DNA of 64,000 nt from DATJBF01 sp035515475 (GCA_035515475.1 DATJBF010000048.1:33362-97361); one strand, 5' to 3'. Positions 16,060 through 24,985 are shown, counted from the first letter of the stretch. The notes: generated by a model from the letters alone, not told the origin. Made by a program: numbers and translations.

Positions 16060-16530
16060 ATGGCCAACAAGGTGATTTCGTTTCATTACACGCTCACGGA
16101 CTCGACCGGCAAAACGTTGGATTCGTCGGCCGACGGCGAGCCGCTGACGTTTCTGGAGGGCGTGGGACAGATCATTCCCGGACTGGAAACCCATCTGCGC
16201 GCGATGAAGGTCGGCGACAAAAAGAACGTGACGGTCCCGGCCAAAAGCGCCTACGGCGAGAAAGACCCCGCCAACGTCGTCGAGGTGGGGCTCGACAAGA
16301 TGCCGACCCGCGGCATCAAGGTCGGCGACCGGTTCCGTGCCGGCGACGGCCCCAACGCGCCGATCGTCACCGCAACGAAGGTGACCGACACGCACGTGAC
16401 GTTGGACGGCAATCATCCGTTGGCGGGGATGGACCTGACCTTCGCCGTGGAAGTCACGGCGATCCGGGACGCCACGGAAGAGGAACTCGATCACGGGCAC
16501 GTCCACGGCCCCGGTGGCCACGGGCATTGA
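16060..16530 (+). CDS. slyD: SlyD-like FKBP-type peptidyl-prolyl isomerase
   Basis: A 156-residue protein preceded by AAAGGA. The FKBP half is split by an insert-in-flap domain as in SlyD: VISFHYTLTDSTGKTLDSS, FLEGVGQIIPGLE, MKVGDKKNVTVPAKSAYGE, then the flap (about residues 75-125), then HPLAGMDLTFAVEVTAIRDA. The C-terminus is His-rich (HGHVHGPGGHGH), as in SlyD proteins that bind nickel. It should act as a cytoplasmic proline isomerase, chaperone and possibly metal carrier. It appears to be transcribed alone. Confidence 0.93.
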   Translation: MANKVISFHYTLTDSTGKTLDSSADGEPLTFLEGVGQIIPGLETHLRAMKVGDKKNVTVPAKSAYGEKDPANVVEVGLDKMPTRGIKVGDRFRAGDGPNAPIVTATKVTDTHVTLDGNHPLAGMDLTFAVEVTAIRDATEEELDHGHVHGPGGHGH

Positions 16531-16626
16531 GGAGCGCGGGCGTCGCGCCCCTTTTCGTTCCGAACGCGAATGGACATTTCCATTGGCGGGCGGGACGCCC
16601 ACCCTCCTCGGACAGCAACTCCCCAG

Positions 16627-16672
16627 TTGACAGCGGGCCCGGCTTTGGCTAGTTTGTAAGCGTTTACTTACA
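16627..16672 (+). promoter_or_regulatory. Efflux operon promoter with palindromic TetR operator
   Basis: TTGACA (16627-16632) and TAGTTT (16650-16655) are 17 bases apart. Directly after the -10 box lies the perfect palindrome TGTAAG-CGTTTA-CTTACA (16655-16672), whose last base is the A of the ATG of the TetR gene. This is the expected place for autorepression of the operon. Confidence 0.75.
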
Positions 16673-17289
16673 TGGCACGGCGCAGTCATAAGGTTCCCAG
16701 TACGGAGCGGCGCACCCAAATCCTGCGGGCGGCGACGAAGCTGTTCGCTACGCAGGGATTCAACGGGACGACGACGCGCGAGATTGCCGACCGCGTGGGG
16801 GTGAAGGAGACGATCCTGTTCCGGCTCTTCCCCAGCAAACGCGAGTTGTATTGGGCCGTCATCGATGAGAAGACCCGGGCCGTCTCCAGCCGCCAATTGC
16901 TGGAACGCCAACTCGCCGCGGCGGCGAACGAGCGGAAGATGTTCGTGACGATCGCCCGGGACATTCTCGAGCGAAACACGAAGGATTCGACGCTGACCCG
17001 GCTGCTGTTGTTCAGCGGTCTCGAAGAGCACGGGCTGTCGGAGCGCTTTTTCCAGACCTACATCGCGGAATACTACGAGGTGCTCGCCAGCTACATTCGA
17101 CGGCGCATCCGCGAGGGCGCCTACCGTCCCGTGGATCCGATGCTGTCGGCGCGCGGGTTCCTCGGCATGGTGTTCAATTACTTCCTCATCCAAGAATTGT
17201 TCGGCGCGCACCGCCATCACAAGTTCGATATCCGACACGTCAGCGAAACGTTAACGGACATCTGGTTGAACGGAATGCAGAAGAAATGA
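16672..17289 (+). CDS. TetR/AcrR-family transcriptional repressor
   Basis: A 205-residue regulator with an N-terminal helix-turn-helix: RRTQILRAATKLFATQGFNG, TTTREIADRVGVKETILFRL, FPSKRELYWAVID. The C-terminal ligand-binding helices (about residues 80-200) are unique, as usual. It is followed by adaptor and pump genes with an ATGA overlap, as in AcrR-AcrAB and related systems, and should repress this operon until a drug or other inducer binds. The palindrome over its start codon is the likely operator. There is no ribosome binding site, so initiation may depend on a very short leader. Confidence 0.92.
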   Translation: MARRSHKVPSTERRTQILRAATKLFATQGFNGTTTREIADRVGVKETILFRLFPSKRELYWAVIDEKTRAVSSRQLLERQLAAAANERKMFVTIARDILERNTKDSTLTRLLLFSGLEEHGLSERFFQTYIAEYYEVLASYIRRRIREGAYRPVDPMLSARGFLGMVFNYFLIQELFGAHRHHKFDIRHVSETLTDIWLNGMQKK

Positions 17290-18464
17290 AGAATTCAAAT
17301 TGCCAGGGATCCAATCGCAAACAAGCACCAAGATTCAACGTGCGAAGTCCGCAACGGGGCGATTGGAGATTCGTTGGTGCGTGGGGCTGGATGCTGGGGG
17401 CGTTGCTGTTGGCCGGTTGCGGGCGCAAGGCAGCGCCGCCGGTGGTGCCGCCGCCGGAAGTCGCGGTGGTGACGATTGCGGCGGAGCCGGTTGTGCTGAC
17501 GACCAAGTTACCGGGCCGCACGGCGCCGCACCTTATCGCGGAGATCCGTCCGCAGGTCAGCGGTCTGATCCAGAAACGGTTGTTCACGGAAGGCGCCGAT
17601 GTGCAGGCCGGCCAGGCGCTGTATCAGATCGATCCCGCCCCCTTTCAGGCGGCGCTCGATAAGGCCACGGCCAACCTGATGGCGGTGCGATCGCGGGCCA
17701 AACGCGCCGAGGAATTGCTCGCGGCCAAGGCGGTCAGTCAGCAGGACTTCGACGATGCGGATGCCGCTCTAAAACAGGCCGAAGCAGAACTCGAAATGGC
17801 CCGCATCAATCTGGGGTACACCAAAATCACGGCACCGATTGCCGGTCGGATCGGAACATCGAGCGTGACGGATGGCGCCATCGTGACGGCGTATCAGCCG
17901 GTGCCGTTGGCCACGATTCAGGAATTGGACCCGATCTACGTGGATGTGCCGCAATCCACCGCTGATTTGCTGCGCTTGCGGGAGCGGTTGGCCAACGGGC
18001 AATTGACTCACGACGGCAACAACCAAAACGCGGTGCAATTGATTCTCGAAGACGGCACGAAGTATCCACTGGAAGGGACGCTTCAGTTTCGCGACATCTC
18101 GGTGGACCCGTCCACGGCGACGGTGACGTTGCGGATGGTGTTCCCAAATCCGCAGGGCGTGCTGTTGCCAGGAATGTTCGTGCGAACCCTGGTAAAAGAG
18201 GGCGTCAGCGAAAACGCCATCCTCATTCCCCAGCAAGCCGTGATGCGTGATCCGAAGGGCAATCCGATGGCGTTGATTGTCAATGCCGCCGGTAAGGTGG
18301 AGTTGCGGATGCTCACGCTGGAACGGGCGATTGGCGACAACTGGCTCGTGACCGCCGGGCTGGCTGCTGGCGACCATGTGATTGTCGAGGGACTCATCAA
18401 AGCCCGGCCCGGTATGGTCGTGAAAGCGGTCCCGTTTGAACCAGCGCCCGCCCCGGCCCCCTGA
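17286..18464 (+). CDS. RND efflux periplasmic adaptor (AcrA/MexA type)
   Basis: A 392-residue membrane-fusion protein. After a basic leader, GWMLGALLLAGC forms a lipoprotein signal with a good lipobox (LAGC), so it is anchored in the inner membrane facing the periplasm. The order is lipoyl half (EIRPQVSGLIQKRLFTEGAD, VQAGQALYQIDPAPFQAAL), alpha-hairpin (RAEELLAAKAVSQQDFDDAD), second lipoyl half (YTKITAPIAGRIGTSSVTDG), beta-barrel and membrane-proximal domain (LLPGMFVRTLV, ILIPQQAVMRDPKG). It links the pump to an outer-membrane channel; no channel gene lies in the operon. The start overlaps the TetR stop (ATGA). Confidence 0.95.
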   Translation: MKNSNCQGSNRKQAPRFNVRSPQRGDWRFVGAWGWMLGALLLAGCGRKAAPPVVPPPEVAVVTIAAEPVVLTTKLPGRTAPHLIAEIRPQVSGLIQKRLFTEGADVQAGQALYQIDPAPFQAALDKATANLMAVRSRAKRAEELLAAKAVSQQDFDDADAALKQAEAELEMARINLGYTKITAPIAGRIGTSSVTDGAIVTAYQPVPLATIQELDPIYVDVPQSTADLLRLRERLANGQLTHDGNNQNAVQLILEDGTKYPLEGTLQFRDISVDPSTATVTLRMVFPNPQGVLLPGMFVRTLVKEGVSENAILIPQQAVMRDPKGNPMALIVNAAGKVELRMLTLERAIGDNWLVTAGLAAGDHVIVEGLIKARPGMVVKAVPFEPAPAPAP

Positions 18465-18476
18465 CGGAGACCCGCG

Positions 18477-21400
18477 ATGCTATCCCGATTTTTTCTGGAC
18501 CGGCCAGTCTTCGCGTGGGTCATCGCCATCATGCTGATGGTGTTGGGCGGTTTGGCCATCTACAACCTGCCCATTTCTCAATATCCGCCGATTGCGCCGC
18601 CATCCATCGCGATTGATTCCGTCTATCCCGGCGCCTCGGCGGAGACGGTGGAAAACAGCGTCACCCAGATCATCGAGTCGAAAATGACCGGCTTGGATGA
18701 CATGCTCTACATCTCCGGCACGAGCGATTCCGCCGGGGCTTCGCGCATCGAATTGACCTTCAAGGCCGGCACGGATCCGAATCTGGCGTGGGCGAAAGTG
18801 CAGAACAAATTACAGCTCGCCATGGCCAGTTTGCCCGAAGTGGTTCAGCGCTCGGGCGTCACGGTCAGCAAATCCACGCGCAATTACCTGATCGTTGTCG
18901 GCCTGATCTCTGAAGACAACAGCATGGACAGCAATGATCTTCAGGACTACGCGTTCTCCAACGTCGAGAAAGTGCTCGCGCGCGTGCCGGGCGTCGGCGA
19001 AGTGGTCGAGTTCGGCGCGCAGTACGCCATGCGGGTCTGGCTGAATCCCGACAAACTGACCGATTATCACCTCACGATCGATGATGTGATTGCGGCGTTG
19101 AGTGCCTACAATGTCGAAGTGTCCGCCGGCCAGTTCGGCGGCGCCCCGGCGGTGAAAGGGCAGCGGCTGAACGCTTCCATCATTGTCCAGAATCTTCTGA
19201 AAACACCCGATCAATTTGCCCACATTCCGATCCGCACCAACCCGGACGGCTCCGTCGTGCGCGTCCAAGATATCGGTCGCGTGGAACTCGGGTCGGAGTT
19301 TTACGATATGCTGCGGCATTACAACGGCAAGCCGGCGGCGGGCTTGGCCATCCGGCAGGAGCCGGGCGCCAACGCGCTGGCGACGGCCGACGCCGTGAGG
19401 GCGAAGATGGCGGAAATGAGCCGGTATTTCCCGCATGGGATGAAGGTCATCTATCCGTACGACACCACGCCGTTTGTTCGCGTGGCCATTCACGAAGTCG
19501 TCAAGACGCTGTTTGAGGCGATTGTCCTGGTGTTTCTGGTGATGTGGCTGTTCATGGGCAACATCCGCGCCACACTGATTCCGACCATCGCGGTGCCGGT
19601 GGTCTTGTTGGGCACATTTGCCATGCTCGGGGTGTTCGGGTTTTCGATCAACATGCTGACGATGTTCGCGATGGTGCTGGCCATCGGGCTGTTGGTGGAC
19701 GACGCCATCGTCGTGGTGGAAAACGTCGAGCGCATCATGGCCGAGGAAGGGCTGTCGCCGCGCGAGGCCACGATCAAATCCATGGGCCAGATCACCAGCG
19801 CGTTGATCGGCATCGGGTTGGTGCTGTCGGCCGTGTTTGGCCCGATGGCGTTCTTCCCCGGCTCGACCGGCATCATTTACCGGCAATTCTCCATCACCAT
19901 CATCGCCGCGATGCTCTTGTCGGTGGTGGTCGCGTTGATTCTGACGCCGGTGCTGTGCGCCGGGCTGCTCAGGCCGGTGCCCAAGGGACACGAGCCGGCG
20001 GAGCATGCCGTCTTTTTCCTGCGCCCATTTTTTCTCTGGTTTGACCGCATCTTTTTCTGGATTCGCAACCGATACGTCGGCGTGGTGGGGCATTCACTGG
20101 CGAAGAAAACCCGCTATCTCATTGTCTATGTGCTGATCGTTGTCGCGATTGGCTTGTTGTTCCTGCGGTTGCCCACGGCCTATTTGCCGGATGAGGATCA
20201 AGGGATTCTCTTTTCCCAAATCCTCCTGCCGGCGGGAACCACCCTGGAGCAGACGCAGGCGGTGGCCGATCGGGTCCGAAACTATTTTGAGGAACACGAG
20301 AAAGACGCCGTGGCCTCCTGTTTCACGATCGCCGGCTTTGGGTTCTCGGGGCGCACGCAGAACAACGGCCTGGTGTTCGTCAAGTTGAAGGATTGGAAAC
20401 TGCGTGACCGGCCCGAGTTACGGGCGGCGGCGGTGGCGGCGCGCGCCATGCGGGTGTTTTCCCAATTCCGCAACGCGCTGGCCTTTGTCTTCCCGCCGCC
20501 GGCGGTCGTGGAGTTGGGCAATGCCCGGGGCGTGGACTTTCAGTTGCTGGATCGCGGCGGGCTTGGTCACGCCGCGCTCATGGCCGCCCGCAACCAACTT
20601 CTTGGCCTGGCGGCCCAGGATCCACGGTTGGCGAACGTGCGTCCCAACGGCATGGAGGACGTGCCCCAATACCGGGTGGACGTGGACTGGGCCAAAGCCG
20701 GCACGCTCGGTGTGCCGATCACCTCGATTCACGACACCATCGGGGCGGCATTCGGCAGCGCCTATGTCAACGACTTCATTCAAGCCGGTCGCGTCAAGCG
20801 CGTGTACGTCCAAGCGGATGCCCCTTACCGGATGTTGCCGTCCGACTTGGAGAAACTCTACGTGCGCAATCCCGAAGGCAAGATGGTGCCATTCACTTCC
20901 TTTGCCTCGACCCGATGGACAACCGGTTCCCCGCGATTGGAGCGGTTCAACGGGTTCCCGTCCATCAACATCTGGGGCGAGCCGGGCCCGGGCCGGAGTT
21001 CCGGCGAAGCGATGCAAGCGATGGAAGACATTGTCAAGAAGCTGCCGCAGGGGATCGGTTTTGACTGGAACGGGCTTTCCTACCAGGAACGGATCGCGAC
21101 GGCGCAGGGGCCGATTCTCTACGCGTTCTCGATTCTGGTGATCTTCCTGTGCGTGGCGGCGCTGTACGAAAGTTGGACCATCCCGTTTGTGAACCTGCTG
21201 ATGCTGCCGCTGGGCGTGTTCGGCGCCATCGTCGCAACCTCACTGCGTCACCTACACAACGACGTCTATTTCCAGATCGGCTTCCTCACCACCATGGGGC
21301 TGTCGACGAAGAACGCCATCCTGATCATCCAGTTCATCAAAGAACAGATGCGCCAAGGCATGGGACTGAGCGAAGCCACTCTGGCCGCGGTGCGCATCCG

Positions 21401-21626
21401 GTTTCGCCCCGTCATCATGACTTCCCTGGCCTTCTTCTTCGGCACGCTGCCGCTGGCCCTCGCCACCGGCGCTGGTGCCGGCGCGATGAACGCCATCGGC
21501 ACCGCCGTCACCGGCGGAATGCTCTCGGCTACGTTCATCGATCTGATCTTCATCCCGTTGTTCTTCGTGGTGATCTCCCACCTGTTTGCCAGCAAGAAGC
21601 AGTCGCCGGTGCCGAAGATAAACTGA
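18477..21626 (+). CDS. RND multidrug efflux permease (AcrB/MexB, HAE1 family)
   Basis: A 1049-residue inner-membrane pump of normal family length. The N-terminus MLSRFFLDRPVFAWVIAIML is typical, and the first periplasmic loop has ISQYPPIAPPSI and YPGASAETVENSVTQ. The proton-relay aspartates are in transmembrane segment 4 (AIGLLVDDAIVVVENVER). The C-terminal segments include STKNAILIIQFIKE, RIRFRPVIMTSLAFFFGTLP and AMNAIGTAVTGGMLSATF. It should export hydrophobic compounds driven by protons as a trimer with the adaptor. The spacing to the adaptor gene is 12 bases. The gene is intact; a fragment of another RND gene follows its stop in the same frame. Confidence 0.97.
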   Translation: MLSRFFLDRPVFAWVIAIMLMVLGGLAIYNLPISQYPPIAPPSIAIDSVYPGASAETVENSVTQIIESKMTGLDDMLYISGTSDSAGASRIELTFKAGTDPNLAWAKVQNKLQLAMASLPEVVQRSGVTVSKSTRNYLIVVGLISEDNSMDSNDLQDYAFSNVEKVLARVPGVGEVVEFGAQYAMRVWLNPDKLTDYHLTIDDVIAALSAYNVEVSAGQFGGAPAVKGQRLNASIIVQNLLKTPDQFAHIPIRTNPDGSVVRVQDIGRVELGSEFYDMLRHYNGKPAAGLAIRQEPGANALATADAVRAKMAEMSRYFPHGMKVIYPYDTTPFVRVAIHEVVKTLFEAIVLVFLVMWLFMGNIRATLIPTIAVPVVLLGTFAMLGVFGFSINMLTMFAMVLAIGLLVDDAIVVVENVERIMAEEGLSPREATIKSMGQITSALIGIGLVLSAVFGPMAFFPGSTGIIYRQFSITIIAAMLLSVVVALILTPVLCAGLLRPVPKGHEPAEHAVFFLRPFFLWFDRIFFWIRNRYVGVVGHSLAKKTRYLIVYVLIVVAIGLLFLRLPTAYLPDEDQGILFSQILLPAGTTLEQTQAVADRVRNYFEEHEKDAVASCFTIAGFGFSGRTQNNGLVFVKLKDWKLRDRPELRAAAVAARAMRVFSQFRNALAFVFPPPAVVELGNARGVDFQLLDRGGLGHAALMAARNQLLGLAAQDPRLANVRPNGMEDVPQYRVDVDWAKAGTLGVPITSIHDTIGAAFGSAYVNDFIQAGRVKRVYVQADAPYRMLPSDLEKLYVRNPEGKMVPFTSFASTRWTTGSPRLERFNGFPSINIWGEPGPGRSSGEAMQAMEDIVKKLPQGIGFDWNGLSYQERIATAQGPILYAFSILVIFLCVAALYESWTIPFVNLLMLPLGVFGAIVATSLRHLHNDVYFQIGFLTTMGLSTKNAILIIQFIKEQMRQGMGLSEATLAAVRIRFRPVIMTSLAFFFGTLPLALATGAGAGAMNAIGTAVTGGMLSATFIDLIFIPLFFVVISHLFASKKQSPVPKIN

Positions 21627-21938
21627 CCAGCCACAGCCGACCAGGGCTGCGTGGTTCGCTTTCGTCCGATCATGATGACCACGATGGCGGCCCTGATGGG
21701 CACGCTCCCCATCGCCCTCGGTTACGGCGCCGGCGCCGAGTCCCGTCGTCCGCTCGGTCTGGCCGTCGTTGGCGGACTCATCTTCTCACAACTCGTCACG
21801 TTGTACCTCACGCCCGTGTTTTACACGTTCATGGAATCCACACACGCCTGGGTCAACCGCCGGCTGGGCCGCGATCGCCAGGCCGCATCGGCGACGGTTC
21901 AGCCGCGCGTGCCGGAGCCCGTCCCGGCCGAGAATTGA
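21627..21938 (+). pseudogene. 3' remnant of a second RND permease gene (MdtB/C-like)
   Basis: Directly after the AcrB stop and in the same frame comes VVRFRPIMMTTMAALMGTLP, then IALGYGAGAESRRPLGLAVV and LYLTPVFYTFMEST, ending near PRVPEPVPAEN. This is the last about 95 residues of an RND pump of the MdtB/MdtC subtype (GAGAExRRPLGxAVVGG), not of the AcrB subtype found upstream. Everything before this segment, some 950 residues, is absent. A GTG at 21651 would allow translation, but without the rest of the pump it is unlikely to work. It reads as the scar of a deletion in a larger efflux cluster, which may also have removed the outer-membrane channel. Confidence 0.8.
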
Positions 21939-21992
21939 CCGCGCCCGGGGCCCGCCCGATTTTCCCGAACCGGCCACCGTGCAACGAAAATG

Positions 21993-22021
21993 TTGCAAAT
22001 CACGGCCAATTTCGCTATAGG
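21993..22021 (+). promoter_or_regulatory. Promoter of the coiled-coil secreted protein
   Basis: TTGCAA (21993-21998) and TATAGG (22016-22021) with a 17-base spacer. The strong AAAGGAGG ribosome binding site follows about 10 bases later, before the ATG at 22044. Confidence 0.6.
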
Positions 22022-22043
22022 CCTGTCCAAAGGAGGCTTACTG

Positions 22044-22823
22044 ATGAAGAAACATCTTCGGGTCGTACTCGTGGTTGTTTCCTGTCTGTTATCCGTACTT
22101 CTCGTGGGGGTGGTCAGTGCCGCACCAACGCAGAACTTCGGTCCCAGACCCAGCAGTGCGACGGAAACTGAGACAGCCAAGGCCCCGGCACCCGTGGTGA
22201 CCAAGGCACCGAAAGCCGCCGCACCGGCAAAAGTCGAGGCCCCGAAACCGGAGGCGCCCAAGGCGGTGGCAGCCGCGGATTCCGCGGAGTTGAGCAAGTT
22301 GCGTGGGGAACTCGACGCCGCTCGCGCGGAATCGAAGAAGAGCGCGTCTCGCGTCGCGGACTTGGAGAAAGAAAACCATGAACTCGGCGCCAAACTGACC
22401 ACTACCGAGAAAAAGGCCGACGCCCTGTCGGCGGACGCTGCCGAGCTCAAGAGTGCTCGAGCCGACCTGGACAAGGCCCGTGCCGAGTCGGCCCAGCTGA
22501 AGAAGCAGGTTTCAGCCAAACCAGCGGTCGATCCCGGTGAAGTCAAGCGTCTGGAGGTTCAACTGGGCGACGCGCGCCAGGAGGCCGAGCAGGCAAGGAA
22601 GAAGAGCGACGCGCGGATCCATGAACTGGAGAAACAGAATAGCGATCTGTCGACGAAGCTCGCGGCCACACCGGCCGAAGCACCCGATGCACGGATCATG
22701 AAACGGTTGCGCGACGAGAATTCGTATCTGCGTAACTTGCTCGATACGTACGCCGCCGACAATCCCGAATTGAAGGGCCAACTGCGCCGGCACGAGCAAG
22801 CCGAGAAAAAGGGCGGACAGTAG
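22044..22823 (+). CDS. Secreted coiled-coil protein with Ala/Pro/Lys-rich linker
   Basis: A 259-residue protein, start fixed by AAAGGAGG. MKKHLRVVLVVVSCLLSVLL and GVVSAAPTQ form a signal peptide with a likely cut after VSA. Residues about 45-85 are an Ala/Pro/Lys linker of the PKAAAPAKVEAPKPEAPK type. Residues about 90-225 are a long coiled coil with heptads (ELSKLRGELDAARAESKKSA, RVADLEKENHELGAKL). The end, IMKRLRDENSYLRNLLDTYA, is another short helix. It probably spans or organises the periplasm as an oligomeric rod (inferred). The N-terminal cut-off lipoprotein at 1-592 has a similar coiled-coil tail, but no close match was checked. Confidence 0.72.
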   Translation: MKKHLRVVLVVVSCLLSVLLVGVVSAAPTQNFGPRPSSATETETAKAPAPVVTKAPKAAAPAKVEAPKPEAPKAVAAADSAELSKLRGELDAARAESKKSASRVADLEKENHELGAKLTTTEKKADALSADAAELKSARADLDKARAESAQLKKQVSAKPAVDPGEVKRLEVQLGDARQEAEQARKKSDARIHELEKQNSDLSTKLAATPAEAPDARIMKRLRDENSYLRNLLDTYAADNPELKGQLRRHEQAEKKGGQ

Positions 22824-22907
22824 CATACGCCGGACACCCGCCACGAAAGTCGCTCCGGATTCGCCGGGACGGCACTCGTGGTTGGCCGGTGGACACGGTG
22901 GAAAGTG

Positions 22908-22937
22908 TTGACGGGCGAAACGGCGCAGACTTATAAG
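22908..22937 (+). promoter_or_regulatory. Promoter of the 34-residue membrane peptide
   Basis: TTGACG (22908-22913), an 18-base spacer, and TATAAG (22932-22937). The predicted leader is about 45 bases and ends in a strong GGAAGGAGG ribosome binding site. Confidence 0.6.
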
Positions 22938-22989
22938 TTTCGCCGGAAACCGTTCGCAAACCGAAGCGCTTCGACGGAAGGAGGTTGAT

Positions 22990-23094
22990 ATGGCTGAATC
23001 GGCATTGATCTTTCTCGGACTGGTGATTCTGGCGATTGTGAATTTCCTGGGGTTTCGCCAACTCACCAAGGCCCTGCAAGAAAAGAAGGGCTGA
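22990..23094 (+). CDS. 34-residue single-span membrane peptide
   Basis: The ATG at 22990 follows GGAAGGAGGTTGAT, one of the best ribosome binding sites in the window. The product is MAESALIFLGLVILAIVNFL followed by GFRQLTKALQEKKG: one hydrophobic span of about 17 residues and a basic amphipathic tail. It has its own promoter, which argues that it is a real gene. Such peptides often regulate or stabilise a membrane complex, but the partner is not evident here. No family is recognised. Confidence 0.7.
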   Translation: MAESALIFLGLVILAIVNFLGFRQLTKALQEKKG

Positions 23095-23368
23095 CGTTCC
23101 CAGCCTCAACGTTCGGAGGCCGCCGAAGGATTGCGCTGTGTCAGCCGTCGCCCGGGCGACCCGCTGATGCGGTCCAGCGTATGTCCGATGCCCGGAGACG
23201 CCCCGCTTGCCAGCGACGAGGCTACGCCTGCGCCTGCTGGCGGGAGCGGGCCCGGTCGTTTGAGGTTTGATTTGGCGGCCCAACCGTGCCAAGCTGCGCC
23301 AGAGGTTGCGGGCCATTACAGACGATGCCACCAGGGACAACCCGGGATTTGAGGAGAAAACGTTTGCT

Positions 23369-23971
23369 ATGAGAGCCGTATCGATGATTGCTGCGGGAGC
23401 CATGGCAATGCTCCTGGGCACAACCGCATCGGGATTGGATACATACAAGGTCGATCCCGCCCATACGTCCATTGCGTTTGCGATCGACCATATGGTGATC
23501 AACACGGTGCACGGGCGGTTCCGCCAGTTTGACGGCTCGATCGGCGTCGATCCCGATAACGGCAACGCACTCAAGGAAGCCACCGCCACGATTCAGGCAA
23601 AGAGCATCGACACGGACATTGCCAAGCGCGACGACCACCTGCGGAGTGCGGACTTCTTCGACGTGGATAAGTTCCCGACGATTACCTTCGAGGGCCGGGA
23701 AGTCCGCAAACAGGGCGACGACCAGGTGCTGGTCGGCAAGCTGACCATGCACGGCGTCACCCGGGAAATCTCGTTGCCGTTCAAGCTCAAGGGCCCGATC
23801 AATACGATGGGGCGGACACGTGTGGCGCTCGCCGTGAACGCGAAGCTCAACCGCAAGGATTACGGGCTCACCTGGAACAAGGTTCTCGACGCGGGCGGCC
23901 TGATGGTCGGCAATGAGGTCACGATCCAAATCGATGCCGAACTCGTCAAGGCGGCCGGCGAGAGGAAGTGA
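23369..23971 (+). CDS. YceI-family periplasmic lipid-binding protein
   Basis: A 200-residue protein from ATG 23369 after GAGGAGA. A signal peptide (MRAVSMIAAGAMAMLLGTTA, cut near SGL) precedes the YceI lipocalin-like barrel: TYKVDPAHTSIAFAIDHMV, VHGRFRQFDGSIGVD, KRDDHLRSADFFDVDKFPTI, LTMHGVTREISLPF and DYGLTWNKVLDAGGLMVGNE. YceI proteins bind isoprenoid or fatty amide ligands in a hydrophobic tunnel; some respond to base or osmotic stress. The physiological ligand is unknown. An aldo/keto reductase gene follows in the same direction. Confidence 0.93.
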   Translation: MRAVSMIAAGAMAMLLGTTASGLDTYKVDPAHTSIAFAIDHMVINTVHGRFRQFDGSIGVDPDNGNALKEATATIQAKSIDTDIAKRDDHLRSADFFDVDKFPTITFEGREVRKQGDDQVLVGKLTMHGVTREISLPFKLKGPINTMGRTRVALAVNAKLNRKDYGLTWNKVLDAGGLMVGNEVTIQIDAELVKAAGERK

Positions 23972-24067
23972 CGTGGCCACCCCGACGGAACCAACACCAC
24001 CCGCCGTCAGCCACGACCACCCCAGCCTCTCCGGCGATTGGGGAACCCTGCTGCGTGGAGGCCGGAA

Positions 24068-24925
24068 ATGATTGGCAAACAATCATTCGGGCGCACGGGC
24101 CACCTGAGCATGCGCACCATCTTGGGCGGAGCCGCGCTCGCGCACGTCACCCAGGACGAGGCGGATACGGCCATCGAGTTGGCCCTCAACCACGGCGTCA
24201 ATCACGTCGACACCGCTTCCAGCTACGGCGACTCCGAATTGCTGCTCGGGTCATGGATCCGTCGCAACAACAAGTCGTTCTTTCTGGCGACCAAGACCGG
24301 GGAACGCAGCGCGTCCAAGGCACGCACCGATCTGTACCGGTCGCTCGATCGACTGCAGGTGCAGCAGATCGATCTCTGGCAACTGCATTGCCTGGTCGAC
24401 CCGGAAGATTGGGAAGTGGCCTTCGGTCCCGGCGGCGTGATGGAACTGGCGGTCGAGGCCCGCAACGAAAAGCTTATCCGGTTCATCGGCATCACGGCGC
24501 ACGGCTTGAACGCGCCCCAGATGCTTCAACGCTCTCTCGACCGATTTGATTTCGACTCGGTGATGGTGGCGTACAACTACGTCCTCGCACAGAACCCCCG
24601 GTACCTGGCCGATTTCAATGCCCTGTGGGAGATTTGCAAGGCGCGAAATACCGCAGTCCAAACCAGCAAGGCCATCGTGCGCGGCCCGTGGGGTGATCAC
24701 CGCCGGACGCGGACGACCTGGTATCGGCCAGTGGAAAACCAGGCTGACATCGACCGGCTGGTCCACTGGTTGCTCGGCCACCGCGGCCTCTTCTTGAGCA
24801 CGGTCAGCGATGCCAAACTGCTGCCCAAGGTCCTCGACGCCGCCAACCGATTCAACGCGCCGCCTCCCGACGAAGAACTGCAGGAATTGGTGACCCGCCT
24901 CGAACTCGCTCCGATTTTCCTCTGA
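24068..24925 (+). CDS. Aldo/keto reductase family oxidoreductase
   Basis: A 285-residue TIM-barrel enzyme from ATG 24068, preceded by GGAGG. The catalytic tetrad is visible: Asp in NHVDTASSYGDSE, Tyr in the same block, Lys in FLATKTGE, and His in LWQLHCLVDPEDW. The strand with TAHGLNAPQM and the later TVSDAKLLPKVLDA complete the barrel. It should reduce a carbonyl with NADPH in the cytoplasm. The C-terminus is shorter than in ferredoxin-fused relatives and no iron-sulfur Cys cluster is present. The substrate is unknown. Confidence 0.9.
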   Translation: MIGKQSFGRTGHLSMRTILGGAALAHVTQDEADTAIELALNHGVNHVDTASSYGDSELLLGSWIRRNNKSFFLATKTGERSASKARTDLYRSLDRLQVQQIDLWQLHCLVDPEDWEVAFGPGGVMELAVEARNEKLIRFIGITAHGLNAPQMLQRSLDRFDFDSVMVAYNYVLAQNPRYLADFNALWEICKARNTAVQTSKAIVRGPWGDHRRTRTTWYRPVENQADIDRLVHWLLGHRGLFLSTVSDAKLLPKVLDAANRFNAPPPDEELQELVTRLELAPIFL

Positions 24926-24973
24926 CGGACGGAGGTTGTCAAATTGCCACCGGTCTTCCGTGGTGCGATTTGA

Positions 24974-24979
24974 TATAGT
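24974..24979 (+). promoter_or_regulatory. -10 box of the 3-methyladenine glycosylase gene
   Basis: TATAGT lies 6 bases before the ATG at 24986. A normal transcription start 6-7 bases downstream would fall on the start codon, so the mRNA would be leaderless. The -35 region is weak. Confidence 0.45.
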
Positions 24980-24985
24980 CGTCCC

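Noticed and set aside
18810..20093. A 427-codon minus-strand frame inside acrB
   Set aside because: His/Arg-rich antisense of a conserved pump; no start signal or family features.
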